Translations under genes and position numbers: made by a program
From: Phycisphaerae bacterium
Lineage (GTDB): Bacteria > Planctomycetota > Phycisphaerae > UBA1845
Assembly (NCBI GenBank): GCA_029260015.1
Contig: JAJDEB010000023.1
Span: 109,457-173,456 of the forward strand
Length of the DNA stretch: 64,000 nt
Direction: 5' to 3'
In this document: positions 9,337-17,651 of the stretch, one piece after another
How the letters are laid out: every line of letters begins with the position of its first letter
Position numbering within the stretch: position 1 is the stretch's first letter
Notes under the pieces: generated by a model
What the model was told of the DNA's origin: nothing
The model's database searches: none
Seen by the model: only the letters and a program-made list of their open reading frames with translations

Positions 9337-9780
9337 CTAGATCGGACCGGCTGAAAATCCCCGAGCCAATCTGAATCCCAACCAACAACCCAGCAGGCAT
9401 AGCACGACGCTTCCGATGACGTTCGCAACCGCGAGCATGTACTGCCGCTCGAAAATAAGCTGAATCGTATTGAGCGAAAACGAACTGAACGTCGTAAACC
9501 CGCCCAGCACACCGACCGTCAACGCCATCCGATGGACCTGCGAAACCGATGACCCTTCAAATCGCACGCTGAGAAACCCGATCAACACGCAGCCCAGAAC
9601 ATTGACCAGCATCGTTCCGACGGGGAACTTCTCTGCACCGACGAACCGCTGCACGCCAGCCGCCATCGCGAACCGCAACATGCTGCCCAGCGCACCGCCC
9701 AATCCGATCCATCCGGTTTGTATCAGAAACGGTCCCAATACCGATCGTCCTCGTTTTTGCGATTGGCTCAATCCACGCAT
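9337..9780 (-). CDS. crcB: Fluoride channel CrcB/Fluc
   Basis: Small four-helix membrane protein that works as a dual-topology dimer to export fluoride. Family signatures are plain: GGALGSMLRFAM in helix 1, the FPVGTMLVNVLGCVLIGFL block in helix 2 with the conserved Asn, and GVLGGFTTFSSFS in helix 3 with the phenylalanine box. The frame is open further upstream to 9840, but residues before the ATG at 9780 are basic and outside the family domain, so I prefer the shorter start. I looked for a fluoride riboswitch upstream on this strand and did not see one. Confidence 0.92.
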   Translation of the reverse strand: MRGLSQSQKRGRSVLGPFLIQTGWIGLGGALGSMLRFAMAAGVQRFVGAEKFPVGTMLVNVLGCVLIGFLSVRFEGSSVSQVHRMALTVGVLGGFTTFSSFSLNTIQLIFERQYMLAVANVIGSVVLCLLGCWLGFRLARGFSAGPI

Positions 9781-9933
9781 CTTTTCTGTGTAAGCAATTC
9801 TGCGTCGTATCTTCGAGCATCTTTGAAATGCTTGCAACATTCGTTACGCTGCATTGCCTCGCGACATAAGCTGGCTGCCGTGTATGCTTGGTTGTGAAAA
9901 CTCAATGGGCGGCTCATTCGGGTCAGGGGAAAA

Positions 9934-10578
9934 ATGAACATGCTGCATGATGAAACTTTGGCGGAGATCGCCCAATCGAAACTGCTCGCCATTTTGCGAA
10001 CAACCGATCAGCAGTGTGCTGAAGACGCAGCCACTGCAGCGATCGATGGCGGATTCCGTTTGGTCGAATTCACCTTGAATACCCCCGGTGCGCTGGAATT
10101 GATCGGCAAATTCGCCCTAGATTCCCGCGTTGTTGTCGGGGCAGGAACGGTGCTTTCGGTCGAACATGCACGGCGGGCTGTCGATGCCGGGGCTCGCTTC
10201 GTAGTGTCGCCGCATACCGACGCCCGCATCATCGCAGCCACCCGTGATCTGTGCGCGGTCAGCGTGCCTGGGGCCTTCTCACCCTCCGAAATGATGCACG
10301 CCCACGAATCTGGCGCGGACATTATCAAGCTTTTCCCAGCCCCGGCAGACATCGCCCAATATGTGCGTCAGTTGGTTGGCCCGCTGCCTCACTTGAAAAT
10401 CGTGCCGACTGCCGGCGTTGCTCCGTCAAACTTTCAAGCCGTTCTCAAAGCGGGGGCATTCGGCGTCGGATTCGTCAGCTCATTGTTCACGCCCGACGAC
10501 ATTGCCGCGAAGGATTTCGCATCCATCAAACGACGGGCTGAGTCGATCGTCGCCGCGCATCAAGAATCGCGCGGCTAA
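9934..10578 (+). CDS. eda: KDPG/KHG aldolase
   Basis: Class I aldolase cleaving 2-keto-3-deoxy-6-phosphogluconate to pyruvate and glyceraldehyde 3-phosphate (Entner-Doudoroff or sugar-acid catabolism). At 214 residues it is the family's usual length. It has the general base Glu45 in VEFTLNTP, GAGTVLS, the Schiff-base Lys132 in IKLFPAP, and the phosphate-binding PTAGVAPSN. A clear AGGGGA lies just before the ATG. The 3' end overlaps the convergent thiE gene by 53 bases. No edd gene is adjacent, so the actual substrate route is open. Confidence 0.9.
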   Translation: MNMLHDETLAEIAQSKLLAILRTTDQQCAEDAATAAIDGGFRLVEFTLNTPGALELIGKFALDSRVVVGAGTVLSVEHARRAVDAGARFVVSPHTDARIIAATRDLCAVSVPGAFSPSEMMHAHESGADIIKLFPAPADIAQYVRQLVGPLPHLKIVPTAGVAPSNFQAVLKAGAFGVGFVSSLFTPDDIAAKDFASIKRRAESIVAAHQESRG

Positions 10579-11581
10579 CCGCACCGGGATCGTCACTTCC
10601 GACAATCGCCGAGCAGACTGCCACGCAGTTGGCACCGGCATCGAAAACGTCGCCGACATTCTCCGCATTGATCCCGCCGATTCCGACTTTCGGGATGTCC
10701 GTTAGGTCAGCCACCTCACGCATGCATCCGGCACCAGCCACCTCGCTGTCCGGTTTGAGCGACGTGGCAAACATCGGTCCGACGGCAATGTAATCCGGGT
10801 TCATGTGCGCTGCATACCGCGCTTGTTCAAGCGAATGCGTACTGATACCGACGATCTTACGCGGGCCAACAATCTTGCGTGCAGCGGTGATGCTCACGTC
10901 ATCCTGACCGACATGAACCCCGTCTGCGCCACTGGCTACTGCGATGTCGCACCGATCGTTAATGATCGAAATCGCCCCGGCGCTTTGGCAGCATTCGACG
11001 AACGCACTTGCACGGTCAAGCAATTCCGCGTCGCTCAAGCCCTTTTCGCGCAATTGAATAATGCATCGCCCCACCGAATCGGTGACGCTGCGAATGATGT
11101 CGCGCCACGGCACTAAACAAATCGACTCGGTGATCAACACATACAGCCCCACGCCCGCCAATCGCTGCGATGTATGCATTTGCAGATACAAGTCCCGCTC
11201 GACATCGTAGGCGGTGTAGCGAAGCTTCTCGACATGGCGAGCCAGCGTCTCGTCGAACGTCTTGGCGTATTCTTCAATCACCCGCAGCGCTTCGCTCAGA
11301 CGCTTGCCCGCAGCCCGCACCACCGACTCCGCATCGCTTCGTTGGTATTCGCCTTCAGCTTCGGTGACCGTACCGACATCACCGGCCGTATCTCTTGCGA
11401 CCATCAACGCATCTGAATTGCTGGCTGCGACCGCATCTGCCAGACCATGCCGCAAGTCTTTAACGCGTTTGGCCAACATCGCATGATCGAGCACGAATCG
11501 CGCATACTCTTCCATCACCCGAAGCGCTTCGCGGGCTCGGTTCAAGTTGGCGTCCATAATGCGTGCAACAGTTGGATCCAT
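10526..11581 (-). CDS. thiE: ThiD2-ThiE fusion, thiamine phosphate synthase
   Basis: 351 residues, much longer than ThiE alone (about 210). The C-terminal 200 residues are a normal TIM-barrel thiamine phosphate synthase: CIIQLREKGLSDAEL, IINDRCDIAVASGADGVHVGQDD, YIAVGPMFATSLKP, VGIGGINAENV. The N-terminal 150 residues (MDANLNRAREALRVMEEYARF, LSEALRVIEEYAKT) form a helical domain that I identify with ThiD2, described in the literature as an HMP-phosphate kinase found alone or fused to ThiE. One polypeptide would thus phosphorylate HMP-P and join it to the thiazole phosphate. No TPP riboswitch is visible upstream. The stop codon lies inside the end of eda. Confidence 0.88.
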   Translation of the reverse strand: MDPTVARIMDANLNRAREALRVMEEYARFVLDHAMLAKRVKDLRHGLADAVAASNSDALMVARDTAGDVGTVTEAEGEYQRSDAESVVRAAGKRLSEALRVIEEYAKTFDETLARHVEKLRYTAYDVERDLYLQMHTSQRLAGVGLYVLITESICLVPWRDIIRSVTDSVGRCIIQLREKGLSDAELLDRASAFVECCQSAGAISIINDRCDIAVASGADGVHVGQDDVSITAARKIVGPRKIVGISTHSLEQARYAAHMNPDYIAVGPMFATSLKPDSEVAGAGCMREVADLTDIPKVGIGGINAENVGDVFDAGANCVAVCSAIVGSDDPGAVSRAILDARRRSTQPVV

Positions 11582-11825
11582 GATTCGCCTTTTGACCCTG
11601 TCGAATTTGTGTCGTCGTCAGCGGAATTCTCCGCGAAAATTCCAAGTCTGATAATACCACACTTACCGCCCAAACACCGCCTTGAACGTACATCCTGCGG
11701 AATCGGTCCGTGCAAGACCGACCCTTTCGGCGATATTATCGCCCCAAACCCAACACGTCGCCAAGCCACAGGCGCAACGTCCGAATTCAAAAGAAAAGTA
11801 CGCATCGTAGCCGACCGAGAAATCT

Positions 11826-13763
11826 ATGAGCGTTGGTGTCTGTCCGAAAAAACACCCGCTCACTGGGGTCGAGATCGAGATGAAGTCATGGGTCAGAAAA
11901 GGTCTGCAGCTATTGGGTGGTGCCGTTGCCAAATTGCAGCGGTCGACCCGGACCGCGCGCCCGGGAAACACGATGAATGACTTTCCGCTGACATTCCAAG
12001 TCGTCAACCAAGGCAATGTCGTTGCGCGCGACATTCCCGACCGCGATGCATTGATCGCACTGCGGAGCGAACTGGAATTGCTCTTGCAGAGTCGCGCGGG
12101 CCAGGCTCGTCTTGCCTGCATCGCGCTCTCCAACGCAGCCGCCTTCGACGACCCGAAAACGCCCGATGAATTCCACAACATTCTCATTGATGCCCTTCAT
12201 CCACAGTTGGCTAAGACCATTGAAGCAATCGATCGCGACTTTCCCGGCATCATCGGTGAAGTCTGCCAGGACGTAATCGCAGAGGAAGCGGCGACATTTC
12301 AGAAAGACGTTGTCGCGTGTCTTGAAAAAAGCACGTCAAAAAGAGTTCAGAAACTTTCCAACACATACGCACTATCGGTGGGTCTGACCCCGCCCAGCCC
12401 ATTCGAGGACACCGTAAACCTCGACGAAAGCGAGACCGCAATGACTGAGCAATCAAACGTTCCGAGTTCTGCAATCAAAGACGAAACCAACGCCAGCGTA
12501 CCAACCGAATTGGTCGATACGCCCGACGAACAACTGCTTGCGGAAAGTTCGAACGATGAATTGGCGGCAGAACCAATGCAGGAGTTCGACGACGTCGAAG
12601 AAGCGCTTAGTGCGATGGAGTCAGACCTGCAAGAGTTGCAGGCGATGGCTGATGATGACGCCGATGGATCGACCGATGCCGTCGAAGATGTGGCACAAGT
12701 TGAGGATGGTGCTTTGGTGCCGCACGAGGTGGCTGACCTCGAAGCGGCCGACGCAACGCTACCTGACGAATCAGTTGATCTCGAAACCGCCAACACCGAC
12801 GCAGCTCCAATCGACGCAACTTCCAGTGCAGCCGCCAACAGTGATGTCGTCGAGGAAATGATCGCGCAAGACGATGCTCCTTCAACCGATTCAGCAGAAG
12901 CTGAAATGACGGCTGACACGAGCGTGATTGACGCAGCCACAGAAATTAAAGAATTGCCACAGGACGCAGGCAATCTTGACGCCAGTTCGGAAGATTCCAA
13001 TTCGGTAATGGCAGCGAAATCGGACGATGCGTCTGTGTCTATGGATTCAGCGACTATGGATTCTGCGACGATGGATTCCGCGGCGATGGATTCCGCGGCG
13101 ATGGATTCTGGGGCATTGGAATCAGGCTCAATGGAAACTTCGTCAGAGGAAACGGGATCGATGGAAGCAGGCGACGATCTCGACGAATCCGCATTGGCCG
13201 AATCGCTGGCCGAATTCAACGAAGCGATCGCAGAAATCGCACAAGACGAACCGCCCGCAACCTCGGAATCTTCAACTTCGGAAACACCTTCCGATCCCGT
13301 GGCAGTATCGAGTAGCATCGGCATGCAGGGCGTGGGTACGTCGCGGCGTCCCTCGATGGCTCGCAGCAGTTCAAATCGATCGAGTTCCACTCGGTCGCAT
13401 TCGAGCGATGTCGAGCATTCGATCGGACACTTCGCCGATTTTCTGCTCAACCAAGTCAACGGCATGTGGGCTGAAGCGCGACAAGGGCTGGACGACATCT
13501 GCACGGTGCGCGACGAAATACAAGCCGTCCGCGCCGAAGTCAGCCGCATGCACCAGGAAATCAGCACCATGCGCGATTCGGTCCTGTCTGCAAAGCACGA
13601 CATCCGCAGCGTCCAGTCGCAAATCCAAAACCAACGCGACGACGCCAACCGAGCCCGTCAAAGAGCCGACAGCGCCGCCCTGGACGCACAAGCCGCCTGC
13701 GACCGAGCAGCAGCAGCAGCAAGAGAAGCAGAATCCATGGCCACGCTGAGTCAACCGAGGTAG
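11826..13763 (+). CDS. Large acidic repeat protein with C-terminal coiled coil
   Basis: About 645 residues in three parts. Residues 1-200 are a moderately ordered, helix-rich region (ALIALRSELELLLQSRAGQARL; a Glu/Ala-rich helix near 150). Residues 200-480 are low-complexity and very acidic (D, E, S, A), including tandem five-residue units MDSAT/MDSAA encoded by 15-bp repeats. Residues 535-640 form a long heptad coiled coil (VRDEIQAVRAEVSRMHQEIS) ending in an Ala/Arg helix. No signal peptide or membrane segment is evident. In-frame ATGs at 11880 and 11973 are alternative starts. The function is unknown; the design suggests a cytoplasmic scaffold or structural protein. Confidence 0.7.
   Translation: MSVGVCPKKHPLTGVEIEMKSWVRKGLQLLGGAVAKLQRSTRTARPGNTMNDFPLTFQVVNQGNVVARDIPDRDALIALRSELELLLQSRAGQARLACIALSNAAAFDDPKTPDEFHNILIDALHPQLAKTIEAIDRDFPGIIGEVCQDVIAEEAATFQKDVVACLEKSTSKRVQKLSNTYALSVGLTPPSPFEDTVNLDESETAMTEQSNVPSSAIKDETNASVPTELVDTPDEQLLAESSNDELAAEPMQEFDDVEEALSAMESDLQELQAMADDDADGSTDAVEDVAQVEDGALVPHEVADLEAADATLPDESVDLETANTDAAPIDATSSAAANSDVVEEMIAQDDAPSTDSAEAEMTADTSVIDAATEIKELPQDAGNLDASSEDSNSVMAAKSDDASVSMDSATMDSATMDSAAMDSAAMDSGALESGSMETSSEETGSMEAGDDLDESALAESLAEFNEAIAEIAQDEPPATSESSTSETPSDPVAVSSSIGMQGVGTSRRPSMARSSSNRSSSTRSHSSDVEHSIGHFADFLLNQVNGMWAEARQGLDDICTVRDEIQAVRAEVSRMHQEISTMRDSVLSAKHDIRSVQSQIQNQRDDANRARQRADSAALDAQAACDRAAAAAREAESMATLSQPR
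13039..13128 (+). repeat. 15-bp coding tandem repeat
   Basis: About six consecutive 15-base units of the form ATGGATTCNGCGNNN encode MDSAT/MDSAA/MDSGA and then decay into ESGSM-like units. The third-base differences between units are mostly silent, so the array has been diverging while the peptide is kept. Confidence 0.75.
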
Positions 13764-13783
13764 GCCTAGGATTGTATCGGAGC

Positions 13784-13806
13784 GTAAGGTGCGTCCCGAA
13801 CGCACC
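13784..13806 (+). repeat. GTAG-hairpin element, GGTGCGTCC core
   Basis: GTAA followed by GGTGCGTCC and GGACGCACC-like arms (one arm reads GAACGCACC). It is the left partner, in inverted orientation, of the copy at 14960-14982. The two enclose the pair of zinc-ribbon genes. Confidence 0.65.
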
Positions 13807-13821
13807 TGCTAAACGATTGAG

Positions 13822-14367
13822 CTATCGAGACGAATCGTTCCTATCGCGCCAAGCATCCAACCGACGTTCGATTTCAATTGCGCACTCAATTGTAAACGTG
13901 AGCCCGCGCAACTGATCACCATCCAAGCGCAAGAGTTGCTCTCCATCGGTTCCGTAAATCGTCATCTGACCCGCATTATTGGGCCTCTCACTAACCTCCA
14001 CTCGACCGATTCGTTCGTATCGAATGTCCATCCCTCCAAAATCTGGGTGAACGATCCTCATATAATCATGAGCAATCACGATCACGCTCTTTCTGCAAAA
14101 CCAAGACAAAATAAATTGAAGAACAGCCAAAAAAACTAAGAGGGCTTCAACAGGGGGCTTGAACGCTGAAGAGTCCTGTTCGAAAACCCATTCGGAAATG
14201 TACAGAACTACAAAGCCAACAACGACCATGTATAGCCAAATGTTCCATCGGCGCAAATGCAATCGAGCGACAAACGTACTCGCGTCAAACGCCAAGTCAC
14301 ACTTGGAGCATATGTGCTCAACAAGTTCGCTTTCCTCCTTGCGGCCGCATTGGGGACATTCTTGCAT
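13822..14367 (-). CDS. Zinc-ribbon membrane protein with PH-like domain (copy 1)
   Basis: About 181 residues from the ATG at 14367, which has an ideal AGGAG seven bases away; the longer open frame upstream is not needed. Order: an N-terminal zinc ribbon with two Cys pairs (CPQCG and CSKCD), two membrane segments (IWLYMVVVGFVVLYISEW, LLVFLAVLQFILSWFC), then a beta-rich cytoplasmic domain (HDYMRIVHPDFGGMDIRYERIGRVEVSER) of the kind seen in bacterial PH-like proteins. It is a tandem relative of the next gene, with the same architecture. The function is unknown; a membrane-bound sensor or adaptor is a guess. Confidence 0.72.
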   Translation of the reverse strand: MQECPQCGRKEESELVEHICSKCDLAFDASTFVARLHLRRWNIWLYMVVVGFVVLYISEWVFEQDSSAFKPPVEALLVFLAVLQFILSWFCRKSVIVIAHDYMRIVHPDFGGMDIRYERIGRVEVSERPNNAGQMTIYGTDGEQLLRLDGDQLRGLTFTIECAIEIERRLDAWRDRNDSSR

Positions 14368-14384
14368 AAGGCTCTCCTTGGTAT

Positions 14385-14409
14385 GTAGAGTACGCCCCGG
14401 GCGCGCTAC
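14385..14409 (+). repeat. GTAG-hairpin element between the two zinc-ribbon genes
   Basis: Starts GTAGAG and ends GCTAC around a GCGC/CCCGGGC core, in the 38-base gap between the two paralogous genes. It is a degenerate member of the GTAG-hairpin family. Confidence 0.5.
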
Positions 14410-14933
14410 AAATCCCTTCTTGACACGGTCAACTGATTGATCTTGCGTGCCAGATCGATTACGCTCCACTCCCTGCCCACTTGCCATTGCGGGATCGTCA
14501 GTAGCTTCTCATTGTCCCAACCGATCACGTTAAGCTGACCGCTCATCCAGCTATACTTTGCTTGTTTGATGTCTGAAACCAGGACCGTATCCATTCCGCC
14601 GCTTGGACGGACAAACCGAATCCCCAGCCAGTCAAGAATGATCTGCCCTTTCTGAGCCTGTCTGAGCCGATAGGCATGAATACCAATCGTAGCAATCAGC
14701 ATGACCGACCAAAAGCATATCATCAGCATTCCATACCATTTGGGCCGCACGCTTGGATCGAATGCAATCCAAGACGTCAACACAGCAACGATCGCAATCA
14801 TTTTCCACGATGTCTTGCTCGGCTTGAGTTCGACATAGGTCGTGTCGCCGTGATACTGCAGCCCACACTCCGGACAGACGTGTATCTCCGGAAGACCCTT
14901 AAGCGAATAGTTGCATCTTGGGCAATTGTTCAT
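14406..14933 (-). CDS. Zinc-ribbon membrane protein with PH-like domain (copy 2)
   Basis: 175 residues with the same plan as its downstream neighbour: N-terminal ribbon CPRCNYSLKGLPEIHVCPECG, two membrane segments (MIAIVAVLTSWIAF, MLMICFWSVMLIATIGIHAY), and a C-terminal beta-rich domain (GQIILDWLGIRFVRPSGGMDTVLVSDIKQAKY). Its ribbon also matches the C-terminal ribbons of the proteins at 34.3 and 37.8 kb (C-x2-C-x-Y-x-L...CPECG), so all four belong to one loose family with the ribbon at either end. Partners and substrate are unknown. Confidence 0.72.
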   Translation of the reverse strand: MNNCPRCNYSLKGLPEIHVCPECGLQYHGDTTYVELKPSKTSWKMIAIVAVLTSWIAFDPSVRPKWYGMLMICFWSVMLIATIGIHAYRLRQAQKGQIILDWLGIRFVRPSGGMDTVLVSDIKQAKYSWMSGQLNVIGWDNEKLLTIPQWQVGREWSVIDLARKINQLTVSRRDL

Positions 14934-14959
14934 GGTTCGTGCCGGGCAATAGTTTAACA

Positions 14960-14982
14960 GGTGCGTCCGGGACGCACCCTAC
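14960..14982 (-). repeat. GTAG-hairpin element, GGTGCGTCC core (right copy)
   Basis: GGTGCGTCC-GGGACGCACC-CTAC, a near-perfect hairpin with the GTAG foot on the minus strand. It is the inverted partner of 13784-13806. Confidence 0.75.
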
Positions 14983-14998
14983 ACTTTGCCACGTCATA

Positions 14999-16291
14999 TC
15001 AGCGCCATTCGTGCCATTGGCCGGCGATGCAAGTTTGGGTGATGCTTCCTCGGTCGGCACCCAGCACGAATGCGGGTAGCAGTGTTTCGGCGGTGGCGCC
15101 CAGTAGCGAGATGCCCTGGGTGTCGATGACGATCAGGTCGGCGCTGGTGCCTGATGCTATTTTGCCGGCCCTTATGCCCAGCGACTTTGCGCCGTTGGTG
15201 GTGGCTGTGTTGAAGAGCGCCGCTGCGTTTTGACCGGAATCGTTGACGACTACGCCGCGTGTTTCATGGCGGACCCTTTGCACATATTCCAACCAGCGCA
15301 TCTCTTCATTCATGCTGATACGGGCGTTGGAATCGGTGCCTAGACACATCGATGCCTTGGCTTCGACCATCGCGGGCACATCGGCGATACCGTCGGCGAG
15401 ATTACCCTCCGTCGTCGGGCAGATGCAAATCGAAGCACCCGTTTCAGCGACGCGTTTGATCACGTCAGCCGACGTATGCGTGCAGTGTACGAGCGTGACT
15501 GACGGATTTAGCATGCCCCGATCCAATAGCAATTCAATCGGAGTCATGCCATACGCTTTGACGCATGCGTCGATTTCCTGCCGCTGCTCTTCGACGTGCA
15601 TGTGCAGGACCATCTTATGCTCTTGTGCATAGGCCAATAGCGCCGCAATTTCGTCCGGTTCTGCCGCTCGGAGGCTGTGGGCCGCAAGCCCGATGCGACA
15701 CATGTTCGACTCGTGCTTCTCGCGCAGGCCGTCAACATGCTTCAAGAAACTTTCGACATCAGGCGTGGCGAAGCGTTGCTGCCCGCCCGACAGCGGCTCA
15801 CCAAAACCGCCATGCGCGTAGAACGTTTCCAGCAGCACAATCCGAATGCCCGCGTCAGCCGCAGCCGCTAACACCAGATCGTCAAATGAAAGATCGGGCG
15901 CGGTGGGCCCGTGATGAAAGTAATGAAACTCGCCCACCGTGGTGATGCCCTGTCGCAGCATCTCTTCAAACGCCATGCGGCAGATGTTTTGAAACTCCTC
16001 GGCTTCGAGGCATTCGACCAATTCGTACATCGCCTCGCGCCAGGTCCAGAAACTGCCCGCACCCTTGGGAAACGTTTCGCCGAAACCTCGCAATCCGCGT
16101 TGAAACGCGTGACTGTGGGCATTGACCATACCGGGCAGAAGGGCGCTGCCTTCCAGGCGGATCGTGGGCTGAAGGTCAAGATAACCCACCTGCTCGATTT
16201 GGCCGGTTGCATCGATAACGACTTGAATGCGCGGTTCAAACGAACCATTGAACCAGGTCAGGTCGGCTTCGACGACGTTCGCTTTCGCCAT
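14999..16291 (-). CDS. hutF: Formimidoylglutamate deiminase
   Basis: Amidohydrolase that deiminates N-formimino-L-glutamate to N-formyl-L-glutamate and ammonia in histidine breakdown. At 430 residues it has the metal site HSHAFQRG, the HutF-specific SFWTWREAMY segment, EFHYFHHG, the HMHVEEQ motif, VHCTHT, ICPTTEGNLADG and the GTDSNARIS aspartate. The FWTWRE and TTEGNL pair distinguishes it from chlorohydrolases and guanine deaminases of the same superfamily. It starts 32 bases after the M20 peptidase gene on the same strand. No hutH, hutU or hutI is nearby. Confidence 0.88.
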   Translation of the reverse strand: MAKANVVEADLTWFNGSFEPRIQVVIDATGQIEQVGYLDLQPTIRLEGSALLPGMVNAHSHAFQRGLRGFGETFPKGAGSFWTWREAMYELVECLEAEEFQNICRMAFEEMLRQGITTVGEFHYFHHGPTAPDLSFDDLVLAAAADAGIRIVLLETFYAHGGFGEPLSGGQQRFATPDVESFLKHVDGLREKHESNMCRIGLAAHSLRAAEPDEIAALLAYAQEHKMVLHMHVEEQRQEIDACVKAYGMTPIELLLDRGMLNPSVTLVHCTHTSADVIKRVAETGASICICPTTEGNLADGIADVPAMVEAKASMCLGTDSNARISMNEEMRWLEYVQRVRHETRGVVVNDSGQNAAALFNTATTNGAKSLGIRAGKIASGTSADLIVIDTQGISLLGATAETLLPAFVLGADRGSITQTCIAGQWHEWR

Positions 16292-16323
16292 TGGGATGAT
16301 TCCTTAACGCGGTGCTTCCAATC

Positions 16324-17487
16324 CTATAGCCCGCACCATTCGTTCGTAAACTTCGATAACGATTCCCATGCCATTTGAAATTGATCTTTGGGCACATACT
16401 CGTTGGGTTTATGGGCGACTTCGATGCTGCCCGGTCCGTAGAGTACGCACTCAATGCCCATCGTCGCCAATGGTCCGGCATCGCTCGCATAGGAGACGGC
16501 GGCTGTCTCGGTCTGCCCGACGTGCGCACATAGCCGCTCGTTGATCTCCGTCGACACACTGGTCAACAGCGGCGGCGTATCTCCAATCAAGGTCACTGAA
16601 ACATCGTCTGCGAGATCATGTATCGATCGAATCGCGCGTCGAACGGCTTCAATCGCTTCGACTGATTTTTGCCCGGGCAACATGCGAATACCCACCGTTA
16701 AACTACACGCGCCGGGTACGATGTTGACGGCTGCACCGCCTTCGACGACGGCTTGGTTGAGAATGACAAAAGGCGTCTCGGGATAGTACTTGCTCGTGTC
16801 GCAGCGCTGCGATTTGAATTCCAACCGCAGCGCCGTCAGCGCGACAATCACGCGGCCTAGTTTTTCGATGGCGTTGGAACCAAGATGCGGGTAGCCACTG
16901 TGGGCTGGCGTACCGCGTACATCAATGCGCAGTTTGGTGTGCCCTTTGTGCATGCGAACGACGCGCAGTTCGGTTGGTTCGCCGATGATACCGGCACGCG
17001 GTAGCGGATACCGATTGTCCCATTGCTTGCAGAATTGTTGAGCGCCGAGGGTGCCGATCTCTTCATCGTGCGTGAACAATGCGACCAGCGGTTTGCTCAT
17101 TGTGGATGCGTCGATGTCGCCTAACAGGCATGCCGCAAGGGCGACGAAGCCCTTCATGTCGGCGGCTCCTCGGGCGACATAGCGATCGTCAAGTTCGGTC
17201 AGCGTATACGGATCGCTCTCCCATCCGTCTTCAGTCGCCGGTACCACATCGAGGTGGCCGGACAGCAGCAAGCCGCCCTCGCACTTCGGTCCCTTGTGGG
17301 CGAGAAGATTCACCTTTTGCCCGTCGTCGGATTCAAACCGATCGACCAGGCAACCGTGGTCGGTCAAAAAATTCGCGAGATCATCAGCCGCTGGCACATT
17401 TGAATAGGCGCTGGTCGTGTCGAACGAGATAAGCCGCCGAAACAATTCGATTTGATCGCGGTCCGAGATGGATCGGTTTGTCTGCAT
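16324..17487 (-). CDS. argE: M20 deacetylase, probably acetylornithine deacetylase
   Basis: Zinc-dependent amidohydrolase likely to release ornithine from N-acetylornithine. Motifs: LLSGHLDVVPATEDGW (metal His and catalytic Asp), RGAADMKGFVA (bridging Asp), FTHDEEIGTLG (catalytic Glu), IIGEPTELRVV, and the dimerisation-lid HSGYPHLGSNA. The late VAHKPNEYV gives the last metal His. I start at the ATG at 17487, since the longer frame upstream adds unrelated residues. ArgE and succinyl-diaminopimelate desuccinylase are hard to separate; the GWESDPYTL and RGAADMKGF phrases favour ArgE, as does the arg operon at 57-61 kb. It is cotranscribed with hutF. Confidence 0.82.
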   Translation of the reverse strand: MQTNRSISDRDQIELFRRLISFDTTSAYSNVPAADDLANFLTDHGCLVDRFESDDGQKVNLLAHKGPKCEGGLLLSGHLDVVPATEDGWESDPYTLTELDDRYVARGAADMKGFVALAACLLGDIDASTMSKPLVALFTHDEEIGTLGAQQFCKQWDNRYPLPRAGIIGEPTELRVVRMHKGHTKLRIDVRGTPAHSGYPHLGSNAIEKLGRVIVALTALRLEFKSQRCDTSKYYPETPFVILNQAVVEGGAAVNIVPGACSLTVGIRMLPGQKSVEAIEAVRRAIRSIHDLADDVSVTLIGDTPPLLTSVSTEINERLCAHVGQTETAAVSYASDAGPLATMGIECVLYGPGSIEVAHKPNEYVPKDQFQMAWESLSKFTNEWCGL

Positions 17488-17651
17488 GGGGCTTAGCTTA
17501 ATCGCAAGACCGAACGGAGCAACACTTGATCCGCAGCGCTGCGCCATTGCCGATCCATCGCCGACACGCGCGGTCGAATCACTCATTGCCCCGAACTGTC
17601 GCGACGATTAGGATGCCCGATCAACACACACGTCGAATTGGAGGAATTGTT

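Noticed and set aside
9781-9933. Possible fluoride riboswitch upstream of crcB
   Set aside because: I could not find the conserved core pairing or the GGNGATGG start on the minus strand.
11582-11825. Possible TPP riboswitch upstream of thiE
   Set aside because: The CTGAGA and ACC-TGATCTGG elements are absent on the minus strand.
12347-13648. 433-codon antisense frame opposite the acidic repeat protein
   Set aside because: Ser/Ala-rich reflection of the repeat on the other strand.
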